Made by a program: the position numbers and the translations under genes
Part shown: positions 1 through 8,299 of the stretch, piece after piece
Position numbering within the stretch: position 1 is the stretch's first letter
Layout of the letters: the number at the start of each line of letters is the position of its first letter
The notes under the pieces: model-generated
Told to the model about the DNA's origin: nothing
The model's database searches: none
Seen by the model: the letters and a program-made list of their open reading frames with translations, nothing else
Assembly: GCA_002352285.1 (NCBI GenBank)
Contig: DEIC01000125.1
Location: forward strand, 2,704 to 48,879
Origin: Alphaproteobacteria bacterium UBA2784
Lineage (GTDB): Bacteria; Pseudomonadota; Alphaproteobacteria; Micropepsales; Micropepsaceae
Reading direction: 5' to 3'
Length of the DNA stretch: 46,176 bases

Positions 1-458
1 TTATAGCCAAGCCCCTTCATCAGGCTGGTGGCGATGGTGAGGGCGTACATGAACCCGGTGCAGGCGTTTGATCCGATATCGAGCACGAAGGGCGCACCGA
101 CGTCGTAGCCCCGCGCCTTGGCCTCCGCCACGATTTGCTGGGAAACGCCGGGAAAGCCATGGTTGGATGAGGACGATACCAGCACGGCGTCGATATCGTT
201 CCAGCGGCCCTTGGCCATCTGCTCCAGAAGCCCCAGACCCACGAGCACGGGTTTATCTTCCGCCGTGAAAAAGCGGCGCGAGCGCAAGCCGGTTTTCTTT
301 TCGATCAAAACCGAGCGGTCTTTGACCATCTGGATATGTTCGGCAGCGGACTCGTCATCCGGGTCTGCGCCCGCAATCAGCATGTCGCCAATCTCTGTAT
401 TGGTGACAATTCGGGGCGGCAGAATGCTGGACGTGGCGGTGATCGAGATCGTGGTCAT
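1..458 (-). CDS. 3-oxoacyl-ACP synthase III (FabH) family protein, partial
   Basis: The first 152 codons are present; the C-terminal part lies beyond the left edge. The start is the ATG at 458, opening with MTTISITATSS. Residues 131-136 read NACTGF, with Cys133 in the position of the nucleophile of thiolase-fold KAS III enzymes, which condense an acyl-CoA or acyl-ACP with malonyl-ACP. The segment before the Cys is about 20 residues longer than in E. coli FabH, which suggests one of the longer FabH-like enzymes of lipid or secondary metabolism rather than housekeeping FabH. The catalytic His and Asn are not in the window. The family call is firm; the substrate is unknown. Confidence 0.75.
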   Translation of the reverse strand, partial: MTTISITATSSILPPRIVTNTEIGDMLIAGADPDDESAAEHIQMVKDRSVLIEKKTGLRSRRFFTAEDKPVLVGLGLLEQMAKGRWNDIDAVLVSSSSNHGFPGVSQQIVAEAKARGYDVGAPFVLDIGSNACTGFMYALTIATSLMKGLGY

Positions 459-537
459 TACGCGTCTGGAAAGCAGCGAAAGGGGGCTAGCCTCAAACAC
501 TATCCCAACATGGGGAATTGTCCAAAGTGGCTGAGGA

Positions 538-756
538 TCAGCCTTGCGCCGCGTCAGCGCCCCTGGACATCCATTTGATAATGAGCCCCGCGGGCAGCAC
601 CCAGCCCATGCCAGCCACCAGATAATAGAGGAACTCGACAAGGCCGCTGGCGCCCGGGAGAATGCGCACGGCCAGCGCCATGGCCAGCAGGGCATAGACG
701 CCCAAGCACACGAACAGCATCAACGTGCCGATCAGCTTGCGGGTGCGGATGTTCAT
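538..756 (-). CDS. DUF2842 small membrane protein
   Basis: A 72-residue protein with two predicted membrane helices (about residues 8-30 and 38-60), a basic N-terminus (MNIRTRK) and the conserved stretch YYLVAGMGWVLP followed by a basic W-M motif. This matches the DUF2842 family, which is largely confined to Alphaproteobacteria and has no established function. It lies 79 bases upstream of the partial ketosynthase on the same strand and is divergent from ctaA. No strong Shine-Dalgarno sequence is visible before the ATG. Confidence 0.8.
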   Translation of the reverse strand: MNIRTRKLIGTLMLFVCLGVYALLAMALAVRILPGASGLVEFLYYLVAGMGWVLPAGLIIKWMSRGADAAQG

Positions 757-770
757 GGCGAAGGCCCCAA

Positions 771-802
771 ACTTGTCAGCCCAGACTTGTCAGCCCAGAC
801 TT
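771..802. repeat. 14-bp tandem duplication in the DUF2842/ctaA intergenic region
   Basis: The 14-mer acttgtcagcccag occurs twice in direct tandem (771-784 and 785-798), followed by a four-base start of a third unit. It lies between the start of the DUF2842 gene and ctaA, where both promoters should be. It could be a slippage duplication or paired binding sites; nothing in the sequence decides between these. Confidence 0.8.
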
Positions 803-874
803 TTCGTCGCAATGGAAAGCGGCCGCGAAGGCTATATGTGATTAGCGGGCAATGGCCGGGGCAGCAAGACACCG

Positions 875-1900
875 ATGACGACTTCCGATCAAACGGGCGA
901 CAGGCTGAAGCCGGTGCGGATATGGCTCTGGGCGGTGCTTGGGCTTCTCTTCGTGATGATCGTGGTGGGCGGCCTGACGCGGCTGACCGATTCCGGCCTT
1001 TCAATTACCGAATGGCGGCCCGTGACCGGGGCCATTCCGCCCATGAGCGAAGCTGACTGGATGAGCGAGTTTGAAAAATACCGCGCCAGTTCGGAATACC
1101 AGATGCAGAACCGGGGCATGTCGCTTTCCGAGTTCAAGGAAATCTACTGGTGGGAGTGGGGCCACCGCTTTCTGGGCCGGCTGATCGGAATTGTCTTTGC
1201 GGTGCCGTTCCTCATTTTCCTTTTGCAGAAGCGCATTGACCGGCCCCTTGGACGAAAGCTGGCTGTCATCTTCGTGCTCGGTGGGCTGCAAGGCGCGCTC
1301 GGCTGGTACATGGTGCAGAGCGGCCTTGTGAACCGGGTTGATGTCAGCCAGTACCGGCTGGCGGCGCATCTGGGCGTGGCCTTTGTCATTTTCGCAGCGA
1401 CGCTTTGGGTATTGTTGGGCCTGTCGCCCAGAAAGCAATCTGCGATCGCTGCACCTGCGCGGACGCGGGGTCTTGCGACAACGCTCATTGCGCTGATTTT
1501 TGTGCAGATATTGCTCGGCGCGCTGGTGGCAGGGCTGGATGCGGGCCTGACTTACAACACCTGGCCGCTGATGGATGGTGCGCTGGCGCCGGATGGACTC
1601 TTCTCCTTAACGCCACTGCACCTCAATTTCTTTGAGAACATTACCATGGTGCAGTTTCAGCACCGCATCATGGCCTATGTCATTGCAGGTATGGCCGTGT
1701 GGCTATGGCTTGATGCGCGCGGCAGTGGTGCAGCACGCACGGCCAATGTTTTGCTGGGCCTCGTTGTCGCGCAGATTCTCCTGGGCATCTGGACCCTGCT
1801 TGCAGTCGTGCCGCTTTGGCTCGGCATGGCGCATCAGGCGATGGCCGTGATGCTGTTTGCCATGGCAATCGTGCACCGTTATCGCGTGCGCGCCATCTGA
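875..1900 (+). CDS. ctaA: heme A synthase, COX15/CtaA family
   Basis: This 341-residue polytopic inner-membrane protein converts heme O to heme A for aa3-type cytochrome oxidase by oxidising the C8 methyl group. The N-terminal block with GGLTRLTDSGLSITEW, then GHRFLGRLIG, and later HLGVAF and FQHRIMAY, supply the conserved His residues of COX15-type synthases. About eight hydrophobic helices are visible. The ATG at 875 follows a purine-rich stretch (ggggcagcaagac). The 3' end overlaps the convergent CoA-binding gene by 22 bases. No other cytochrome oxidase gene is nearby. Confidence 0.92.
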   Translation: MTTSDQTGDRLKPVRIWLWAVLGLLFVMIVVGGLTRLTDSGLSITEWRPVTGAIPPMSEADWMSEFEKYRASSEYQMQNRGMSLSEFKEIYWWEWGHRFLGRLIGIVFAVPFLIFLLQKRIDRPLGRKLAVIFVLGGLQGALGWYMVQSGLVNRVDVSQYRLAAHLGVAFVIFAATLWVLLGLSPRKQSAIAAPARTRGLATTLIALIFVQILLGALVAGLDAGLTYNTWPLMDGALAPDGLFSLTPLHLNFFENITMVQFQHRIMAYVIAGMAVWLWLDARGSGAARTANVLLGLVVAQILLGIWTLLAVVPLWLGMAHQAMAVMLFAMAIVHRYRVRAI

Positions 1901-2340
1901 AGGCGGCGCCATTCGATTTTGGGGCAGCGGTTCATCACGACTTCAAAGCCGTTGGCGGCAGCTTTGGCGGCGGCGGCCTCATCAACAACACCCAGCTGCG
2001 TCCAGATGGCAGACAGGTTGAGGCGCGCGCGCTCGGCAATCGCTTCATCGACAATGCCGGGCAGGGCATCGCTGGCGCGGAACACATCCAGCATGTCGAT
2101 GGGGGCGGGCACATCGGCCAGATGTGCATAGACCTTCTGGCCGTGGATCGTCTTTCCCGCGAGGCCAGGATTGACCGGGACTACGTCATAGCCCTGCTGC
2201 AACAGCCAGTGCATCACCTCATTTGAAGGCCGATCCTCATTGGCACTTGCTCCCAAAAGGGCGATGCGGCGCACGCGCTGAAGCAGTGCGCGGATCGCCG
2301 TATCGCTGGAGAGCAGGGCGCCTGTCACTGGTTCGCCCAT
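1879..2340 (-). CDS. CoA-binding domain protein (YccU type)
   Basis: A 153-residue single-domain Rossmann protein. Residues 28-32 (LLGAS) followed by NEDRPSNEVMHWL and VNPGLAGKTIHGQKVY are typical of stand-alone CoA_binding proteins related to the N-terminus of succinyl-CoA synthetase alpha. RCPKIEW near the C-terminus is also a family signature. The enzymatic role of these proteins is not established. The start overlaps the end of the upstream crotonase-fold gene by 16 bases, so the two are probably co-transcribed and may share a CoA-related role. Confidence 0.85.
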   Translation of the reverse strand: MGEPVTGALLSSDTAIRALLQRVRRIALLGASANEDRPSNEVMHWLLQQGYDVVPVNPGLAGKTIHGQKVYAHLADVPAPIDMLDVFRASDALPGIVDEAIAERARLNLSAIWTQLGVVDEAAAAKAAANGFEVVMNRCPKIEWRRLQMARTR

Positions 2341-3140
2341 TTGGGAACGCGCTTTTCAAGGAAGGCCGTGATGCCTTCACCTGCATCGGCATGCAGCATA
2401 TTGGCCGTCATCACACGCGCCATCAGGCCATAGGCCTTGTCGAGGTCCATATTGCGCTGGCGGTGGAATGCCGCCTTGCCGAAGCGGATGGCGGCGGCCG
2501 ACTTCGCCGCAATGCGCGCCGCAAGCTCGGCGACGGCGGCATCCAGTTCTTTGTCATCGACTACGCGGTTGATGAGGCCAGCTTGTAGGGCTTCGGCGGC
2601 TGTGAGCTTGTCGGCTGTCAACAGCATTTCCATCGCGCGCTTGGCGCCGACATTGCGGCTGATGGCAACTGCGGGTGACGCACAGAAGAGACCAATATCA
2701 ACGCCGGGCGTCGCAAAAGTTGCAGACTTCGCTGCCACCGCAAGATCGCACGCAGCGACCAGCTGACAGCCGGCCGCCGTCGCCGTTCCGCGCACAGCGG
2801 CGATCACCGGTTTGGGCAGGCGCGCGATTTCCGTCATCAGCGCACCGCACTGATTGAAGAGCATGCGGAAAAAGCGCACGCCCTTGTCCGGGTCGGCGCG
2901 GTGGGCTGTCAGTTCCTTCAAGTCGTGGCCGGACGAAAAGACCGGGCCCGTCGCACCCAGCACTACAACGCGGATCGCGGGATCGGCGCCAGCCGTATTC
3001 AGCGTGCCGCGCAACTGACGGATGAGCCCGAGGGAGAGGGCGTTGCGTGATTTGGTATCGTTGAGGGTAAGGGCAAGCACGCCCTTTTCCGGTCCACGGA
3101 TGCGCAAGGTTGCGTCATCGGTTGAAGTTTTCGTATTCAT
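2325..3140 (-). CDS. enoyl-CoA hydratase/isomerase family protein (ECHDC3-like)
   Basis: A 271-residue crotonase-fold protein. The oxyanion-hole segment SSGHDLKEL and the core GTATAAGCQLVAACDLA are clear. The two Glu residues that catalyse hydration in classical crotonases are missing: the first position reads GCQ instead of GCE, and the second reads TPGVDIG where pEvklG is usual. This pattern fits ECHDC3-like members rather than a true beta-oxidation hydratase. The gene is divergent from rplM and overlaps the downstream CoA-binding gene. The family is certain; the reaction is not known. Confidence 0.85.
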   Translation of the reverse strand: MNTKTSTDDATLRIRGPEKGVLALTLNDTKSRNALSLGLIRQLRGTLNTAGADPAIRVVVLGATGPVFSSGHDLKELTAHRADPDKGVRFFRMLFNQCGALMTEIARLPKPVIAAVRGTATAAGCQLVAACDLAVAAKSATFATPGVDIGLFCASPAVAISRNVGAKRAMEMLLTADKLTAAEALQAGLINRVVDDKELDAAVAELAARIAAKSAAAIRFGKAAFHRQRNMDLDKAYGLMARVMTANMLHADAGEGITAFLEKRVPKWANQ

Positions 3141-3217
3141 GTGTGTGGTTCCCCGTTACCGTAATTCCAACCCGTTGAACTGACTAAGTAAATTATTTTC
3201 CGGTGTTCGCAAAGTGC

Positions 3218-3246
3218 TTGACATGGCCCCCGCCGCTTCCTAGAAG
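3218..3246 (+). promoter_or_regulatory. sigma70-type promoter of rplM-rpsI
   Basis: A perfect -35 hexamer TTGACA (3218-3223), a 17-base spacer and a -10 hexamer TAGAAG (3241-3246, 4 of 6 consensus) lie 54 bases upstream of the rplM ATG. This spacing and strength suit a highly expressed ribosomal protein operon. Confidence 0.7.
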
Positions 3247-3300
3247 CCCCGCCCGAACGTGCTCGCTCGGTTGCGGGCGCGTCTTTGTTTCGAGGAATCC

Positions 3301-3765
3301 ATGGCCACCTACAGCGCAAAAGCCAAGGAGATTTCGAAGAAGTGGGTTGTCGTTGATGCCGCCGGCCTTGTGGTTGGCCGCGCCGCCTCGATCATCGCTC
3401 TTCGTCTCCGTGGCAAGCACAAGCCGACGTTCACCCCCCATATGGACTGCGGCGACAACGTCATCGTCATCAACGCCTCCAAGGTGAAGTTCACCGGCAA
3501 CAAGCTCAAGGACAAGGTGTATTACCATCACACCGGCTATCCGGGCGGCATCAAGGAGCGCGTGGCAGGCAAGATCCTGGGCGGTCAGTTCCCGGAGCGC
3601 GTGATGGAAAAGGCCGTGGAGCGCATGCTCCCGCGCGGGCCGCTTGGCCGCAAGCAGCTGGGCAATCTGCACGTCTATGCCGGCGCGGAGCATCCGCATA
3701 CGGCACAGAAGCCGGAAGTGCTCGACATCAAATCCATGAACAAGAAGAACACGAAGGCGGACTGA
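3301..3765 (+). CDS. rplM: 50S ribosomal protein L13
   Basis: A 154-residue protein of the large ribosomal subunit. Family motifs are WVVVDAAGLVVGRAAS near the N-terminus, DCGDNVIVINA, the YYHHTGYPGG segment, and RMLPRGPLGR followed by LHVYAG. The reading frame is open further upstream, but the ATG at 3301 gives the standard MATYSAKA start and length and sits downstream of the promoter at 3218-3246. rpsI follows after 3 bases, the usual L13-S9 pair. Confidence 0.97.
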   Translation: MATYSAKAKEISKKWVVVDAAGLVVGRAASIIALRLRGKHKPTFTPHMDCGDNVIVINASKVKFTGNKLKDKVYYHHTGYPGGIKERVAGKILGGQFPERVMEKAVERMLPRGPLGRKQLGNLHVYAGAEHPHTAQKPEVLDIKSMNKKNTKAD

Positions 3766-3768
3766 TCC

Positions 3769-4263
3769 ATGGCCGAACAGGGACGTACGCTGACTGAACT
3801 CAAGTCACGCCTGGTGAAGGCGGAGCAGCAAGTTGCTCCTGCAGCCGACGCCGAAGCCAAGCCCGCGATCGACGCGAAGGGCCGCGCCTATGCGACCGGC
3901 AAGCGCAAGAACGCGGTTGCCCGCGTGTGGATCCGCCGCGGCGCCGGCAAGATCACCGTCAATGGCCGCGAAGAGCAGGTCTATTTCGCGCGGCCCGTGC
4001 TGCGCATGATGCTGCGCCAGCCGATGGTGGTCGCTGGCCGTGAAACCCAGTACGACGTGATTGCAACCGTGACCGGCGGCGGGCTTTCGGGCCAGGCGGG
4101 CGCGGTGCGCCACGGCATTTCCAAGGCGCTCCAGCTTTACGAGCCGGAGCTGCGCGCAGTGCTCAAGAAGGGTGGCTTCCTTACGCGTGACTCGCGTGTG
4201 GTGGAGCGCAAGAAGTATGGCCGCCCGAAGGCGCGCCGCAGCTTCCAGTTCTCGAAACGCTGA
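3769..4263 (+). CDS. rpsI: 30S ribosomal protein S9
   Basis: A 164-residue protein of the small subunit whose C-terminal tail reaches the tRNA P site. About 35 extra N-terminal residues precede the conserved core, as is common in alphaproteobacteria. The core begins at GRAYATGKRKNAVARVWI, followed by ITVNGR, GGGLSGQAGAVRHGISKAL, and the basic tail KKYGRPKARRSFQFSKR, which ends in the conserved Arg. It is co-transcribed with rplM and followed by a hairpin terminator at 4308-4337. Confidence 0.97.
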   Translation: MAEQGRTLTELKSRLVKAEQQVAPAADAEAKPAIDAKGRAYATGKRKNAVARVWIRRGAGKITVNGREEQVYFARPVLRMMLRQPMVVAGRETQYDVIATVTGGGLSGQAGAVRHGISKALQLYEPELRAVLKKGGFLTRDSRVVERKKYGRPKARRSFQFSKR

Positions 4264-4307
4264 TATCGGGGCGCTAGTTCGCGAACGGAAATCCGTTCAG
4301 TTGCGGG

Positions 4308-4337
4308 AAGGGCGCTTCATTCCGAAGCGCCCTTTTT
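4308..4337 (+). terminator. rho-independent terminator after rpsI
   Basis: A 9-bp perfect stem (gggcgcttc 4310-4318, gaagcgccc 4324-4332) with a 5-base loop is followed by five T residues (4333-4337). Two flanking A-T pairs can extend the stem. It lies 45 bases after the rpsI stop. Confidence 0.85.
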
Positions 4338-4383
4338 GCTGTTAGGCTCGTGCGCTTCTGGATATCGTATGGACTTGCTTCCG

Positions 4384-4521
4384 CCTCCTCCGCCTTCGCG
4401 GGGGAGGCACGATCCGCACTTGCGGATCGGGTGGGGGAGTAACGGAAAACGAAGGCCCCCACCCGGATTTGAGTTCGCGGCGTTCACTCAAATCCGACCT
4501 CCCCCGCGAAGGCGGAGGAGG
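4384..4521. repeat. branched palindromic intergenic repeat, copy 1
   Basis: The rpsI-argC gap is mostly this 138-base element. A perfect 24-bp inverted repeat closes it (4384-4407 with 4498-4521). Inside are a hairpin 4411-4418/4421-4428 (8 bp), a stem 4429-4437/4456-4464 (9 bp, GGGTGGGGG with CCCCCACCC) and a hairpin 4465-4474/4486-4495 (10 bp, GGATTTGAGT with ACTCAAATCC). The RNA or extruded DNA could form a three-arm cloverleaf. Related elements lie at 12539-12678 and 18513-18659. Confidence 0.85.
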
Positions 4522-4567
4522 TAGTTACAAGACTTGCAACTTGAGCACCTCGCCTGGGAAGACAACC

Positions 4568-5482
4568 ATGACCAAACCCATCATCTTCATCGACGGCGAA
4601 GCGGGCACGACAGGGCTTGGCATCCGCCAGCGACTGGATGCGGCGGGCTTTGCCGAGCTGCGCTCCATTGACCCCGACAAGCGGAAGGATGAGCAGGCGC
4701 GCGCCGACCTGATGGCGGAATCCGATCTGGTCATCCTCTGCCTGCCGGATGATGCGGCCAAGCAGGCCGCCGCACTTGCGGCTTCGCTGGGCAACAAGGC
4801 GCCGCGCCTGCTTGACGCCTCAACCGCGCATCGCGTTGCCGATGGCTGGGTCTATGGCTTTCCTGAAATGGAGGCGGGGCAGGCCAGGCTGATCCGCGAG
4901 GCTGCGCGCGTCTCGAACCCCGGCTGCTATCCGACGGGCGCAATCGCACTGCTGCGCCCGCTGGTGGAGGAGGGGCTTCTGCCTGCCGATGCGCATATCA
5001 CGATCAATGCCGTCAGCGGCTATTCAGGCGGTGGCAAGCAGATGATCGAGCAATATGAGGGCGGAAAGCATCCCAAATTTGATGTTTACGGCATGTCGAT
5101 GGAGCACAAGCACGTGCCGGAGATGCATCTTTTCAGCAAGCTGGCGCGGCGGCCCATTTTCATTCCCTCCGTCGGTGATTACCGGCAGGGAATGATTGTC
5201 TCCATTCCGCTTTTTGCCGATCAGCTTACGGGCAAGCCAAGCGGCAAAGATGTGAGCGACGTTCTGGCGCGGCGCTATGCCGGATCAGAGGCGATCAGCG
5301 TCAATCCCGATCTGCCGGCGCGGCTGGAGCCAGAGGCGCTCAACGACACAAACAAAATGGAACTGCGCGTCTATGCCAATGACCGGCTGGGTCAGATGGT
5401 GCTGATGGCGCGGCTCGATAATCTTGGTAAAGGTGCATCGGGCGCTGCCGTGCAGAATGCACGCCTGATGCTGGGCGTCTGA
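4568..5482 (+). CDS. argC: N-acetyl-gamma-glutamyl-phosphate reductase, short type
   Basis: This 304-residue cytosolic enzyme makes N-acetylglutamate semialdehyde in arginine synthesis. The N-terminus IIFIDGEAGTTGLGIRQRL is the NADP-binding loop of the short (type 2) ArgC form. VSNPGCYPTG places the catalytic Cys at residue 120, and SGYSGGGKQMIE follows. The frame is open upstream into the repeat, but the ATG at 4568 gives the family's normal length and start. A PaiB-like gene begins 5 bases after the stop. Confidence 0.93.
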   Translation: MTKPIIFIDGEAGTTGLGIRQRLDAAGFAELRSIDPDKRKDEQARADLMAESDLVILCLPDDAAKQAAALAASLGNKAPRLLDASTAHRVADGWVYGFPEMEAGQARLIREAARVSNPGCYPTGAIALLRPLVEEGLLPADAHITINAVSGYSGGGKQMIEQYEGGKHPKFDVYGMSMEHKHVPEMHLFSKLARRPIFIPSVGDYRQGMIVSIPLFADQLTGKPSGKDVSDVLARRYAGSEAISVNPDLPARLEPEALNDTNKMELRVYANDRLGQMVLMARLDNLGKGASGAAVQNARLMLGV

Positions 5483-5487
5483 CACAA

Positions 5488-6108
5488 ATGTATGTGCCTA
5501 AGGCATTTGCGGTTGATGATCCCGGCGTCGCGCACGACATCATTGCTGCATGCGGGCTTGGCGTGATTGCGGCAGTGGATGGCGCGCGGCCAGTGGTGGG
5601 CTATGCGCCGATTGCCCTGGAGCGCACCAAAGGAAAGTTGGGCGCCGTGTCATTCCATCTCGCCAAGGGGAACCGTCTGGCGGAAGTGCTGGCGCAAGGT
5701 GCCGATGTCACGATCAGCGTGATGGCGGAGAACGCCTATATCTCGCCGGATTGGTATGTCTCTGCCGACATGGTGCCAACATGGAACTACGTGGCGGCGG
5801 AGATTGAGGGGCGTGCGCGGCTGCTCTCGGCCGAGGAATTGTCCCGGCAAGTTGATGCTGTGTCGGCCGTGCATGAAGCGCGGCTGCTGCCCAAGACGCC
5901 ATGGACCAGCGCCAAGATGAGCGCCAAGCGGCGTGCAGGTCTGCTTACCATGCTCAGCGGCTTTGAGGTCGAGATCGTGCGCCTGACGGCCAAGCGCAAG
6001 CTCTCTCAGAACCGCAGCGATGAAGACGTGGCGGCACTTGTGCGCGGGCTAGAGGCGCGCGGCGATGCGGCGTCGCTGGCTATTGCCGCACTGATGAAGC
6101 GGGACTGA
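5488..6108 (+). CDS. PaiB-like FMN-binding protein (putative regulator)
   Basis: A 206-residue protein of the PaiB family (FMN-binding split barrel), whose Bacillus namesake represses sporulation and protease genes. Landmarks are MYVPKAF at the N-terminus, SFHLAKGN at about residue 53, SPDWYVSADMVPTWNY at about 87-102, and SGFEVEIVRLTAKRKLSQNR near 155-174. In most bacteria a regulatory role is unproven and a flavin-dependent function is possible. It is probably co-transcribed with argC (5-base gap) and ends directly against the convergent phaC stop. Confidence 0.85.
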   Translation: MYVPKAFAVDDPGVAHDIIAACGLGVIAAVDGARPVVGYAPIALERTKGKLGAVSFHLAKGNRLAEVLAQGADVTISVMAENAYISPDWYVSADMVPTWNYVAAEIEGRARLLSAEELSRQVDAVSAVHEARLLPKTPWTSAKMSAKRRAGLLTMLSGFEVEIVRLTAKRKLSQNRSDEDVAALVRGLEARGDAASLAIAALMKRD

Positions 6109-8076
6109 CTACTTCATCCGCACATAGGTGCCCGGCGCATCGCCCAGCACTTTCAGCTTGCCGTCGCCCGGCACGCGCGCTTTGACCATTTTGCCGGATT
6201 TGGGTGCGAGCCATTTCTCCCAATAGGGCCACCAGGAGCCGGACACTTCGGTGGCGCCCTTCATCCACTCTTCGATTGTCGCGGCCTTTTTCTCGTTCAC
6301 CCAGTGCTGATATTTCTTTGCGTCCGGGTGATTGATGACGCCGGCAATGTGGCCGGAACCTGCCAGCATGAATGTGACCGGGCCGGAAAAGAGCTTCGTT
6401 GCCTTGAAGACTGACCGATAGGGCGCGATGTGATCGTCGCGCGATGATTGCAGGAAGACAGGCACCGTGACCTTTGTCAGGTCCACCTTCTTGCCCGCGA
6501 GCATCATCTGGCCGCGCGCCAGCTTGTTGTGGCGGTAGCATTCGCGCAGATAGAACATGTGCATCTTGATCGGCATGCGCGTTGCGTCTGAATTCCAATA
6601 GAGCAGATCGAACGCCATGGGATCGCGGCCCATGAGGTAGTTGTTGACGACGAATGACCAGATGAGGTCGTTCGAGCGCAGTATATTGAAGGTCGTCGCC
6701 ATCGACTGGCCGTCGAGATAGCCGCCATTGGCGCGCATCATTGCTTCCATGCTGGCGAGCTGTTCGTCATCAATGAAAAGCTCAAGCTCACCCGGCTCGG
6801 AGAAATCGACCTGGGCTGCAAAGAACGTTGCCGAATTGATGCGGTCATCGCCCGTCACGGCCATTTGACCCAGCGTGGCTGAGAGGAGCGTGCCGCCGAT
6901 GCAATAGCCGATCACGTTGGGATCGCGCACGCCGGTCGCCTTCTCAACCGCATCCAGCCCGGCAAAAATGCCCAGGCGCATGTAGTCTTCAAACGTCTTC
7001 TCGGCGAGCTTGCTGTCCGGGTTGACCCATGACGCAACGAAGACCGTGTAGCCCTTTTGCGTCATGTAGCGGATGAACGAGTTCTCGGGCTTGAGATCAA
7101 GGATGTAATATTTGTTGATCCAGGGCGGGAAAATCAGCAGCGGGCGCTCGTGCACCAGCTCGGTTGTCGGGTCAAACTGCAAAAGCTCCATCAGCTCGTT
7201 GCGAAAGACGACCTTGCCGGGGGCGGTTGCGATGTTCTTGCCGAATTCGAATTTTGTGTCGTCGGTCTGACGGATGGCGAGTTTGCCGCCGCCGCGCTTC
7301 AAATCATGCAGCAGGTTGTCGAGGCCCTTGACAAGATTTTCGCCGCTGGTGCGCAGCGTTTCGCGCAGCACTTCAGGGTTCGTCAGCAAAAAGTTCGAGG
7401 GCGACAGCGCATCCGCAAACTGGCGGGTGAAGAACTCGACGCGCTTGCGTGTGCGTTCATCCACATGGCGGGCTTCATTGATGGTGCTCTGAAGCCAGCG
7501 CGCCGACATAAGGTATGACTGACGCAGGAAATCGAAGATCTGGTAATCGGTCCAGGCGGGATCCTTGAAGCGCTTGTCGGAGACAGGTGGCGCTGCATCA
7601 CCTTTCTTGCCGCCAATGAGGCGGGAGGCAGCCGTTTGCAGCACGCCCAGATAGTCCTGCCAGAAACGTACCTGCGATGACCAAAGCCAGGACGGATCAG
7701 CCATTGCCTGTGTGGCAAACGCACTGAAAGCGCCGCCAATGTTGAGCGGGTCGATGGATGCGCCCGGCGTGCCTGAGGCCTGACCCTGCGCCATCGCCAG
7801 CGTCGCCTTTGCGGCGCGTTGGCTCGCCTTCAGCAGATTCTTCGCCAGGGTCAGAAATTGGGGGCGGGGGAAGCCGGTTTCGGGGGCTGGCCTTGGTGCA
7901 GCCGCCGCTTCCTTGGCAGAGGCGGGCTGCGCCGTCTTTGCGTCCGGCGTGACGGTTGCCGGTTTGGCTGCACGTTTGGCGCGTGGCTTGGCATTCTTTC
8001 GTCCGGGCCGCTTGGCGGTGGCGGTCGGCTCATTGCCGGGTGCCGCGGAAGGAAGCCTGCTCGGGTCTTCGGCCAT
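6109..8076 (-). CDS. phaC: class I poly(3-hydroxyalkanoate) synthase
   Basis: This 655-residue enzyme polymerises 3-hydroxyacyl-CoA on PHA granule surfaces. The lipase-like box GYCIGG carries Cys392; Asp548 (in RDDHIAP) and His576 (in GSGHIAG) complete the triad, and the Asp-His spacing of 28 matches Ralstonia PhaC. The ATG at 8076 is preferred because AAAGG lies about 10 bases upstream; an in-frame ATG at 8103 would add nine residues, and the frame is open to 8307. The first ~75 residues are a low-complexity Ala/Pro/Lys/Arg tail before the conserved LLKASQRAA segment. No phaA, phaB, phasin or phaR gene is adjacent. Confidence 0.93.
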   Translation of the reverse strand: MAEDPSRLPSAAPGNEPTATAKRPGRKNAKPRAKRAAKPATVTPDAKTAQPASAKEAAAAPRPAPETGFPRPQFLTLAKNLLKASQRAAKATLAMAQGQASGTPGASIDPLNIGGAFSAFATQAMADPSWLWSSQVRFWQDYLGVLQTAASRLIGGKKGDAAPPVSDKRFKDPAWTDYQIFDFLRQSYLMSARWLQSTINEARHVDERTRKRVEFFTRQFADALSPSNFLLTNPEVLRETLRTSGENLVKGLDNLLHDLKRGGGKLAIRQTDDTKFEFGKNIATAPGKVVFRNELMELLQFDPTTELVHERPLLIFPPWINKYYILDLKPENSFIRYMTQKGYTVFVASWVNPDSKLAEKTFEDYMRLGIFAGLDAVEKATGVRDPNVIGYCIGGTLLSATLGQMAVTGDDRINSATFFAAQVDFSEPGELELFIDDEQLASMEAMMRANGGYLDGQSMATTFNILRSNDLIWSFVVNNYLMGRDPMAFDLLYWNSDATRMPIKMHMFYLRECYRHNKLARGQMMLAGKKVDLTKVTVPVFLQSSRDDHIAPYRSVFKATKLFSGPVTFMLAGSGHIAGVINHPDAKKYQHWVNEKKAATIEEWMKGATEVSGSWWPYWEKWLAPKSGKMVKARVPGDGKLKVLGDAPGTYVRMK

Positions 8077-8299
8077 GACCGCATTGCCTTTCGGTTCGTC
8101 CATCTGATTGAACGGATAGTGGCAGGGTGACGCAGGCGCAAGCCTGTGCGAAGCAAATTTGGGCCCGATCACGTACCGGCCAAGCCGCAAAGATGACCGG
8201 ATGTTTCCTTGCGCTCGCCTTCGCAGTTGCGTCATAAAGGTGTGAGAACGGCTGATTTTGTGGTCGGCCGCCCCCTTTGACCCATCCGGCAGGATTTCC

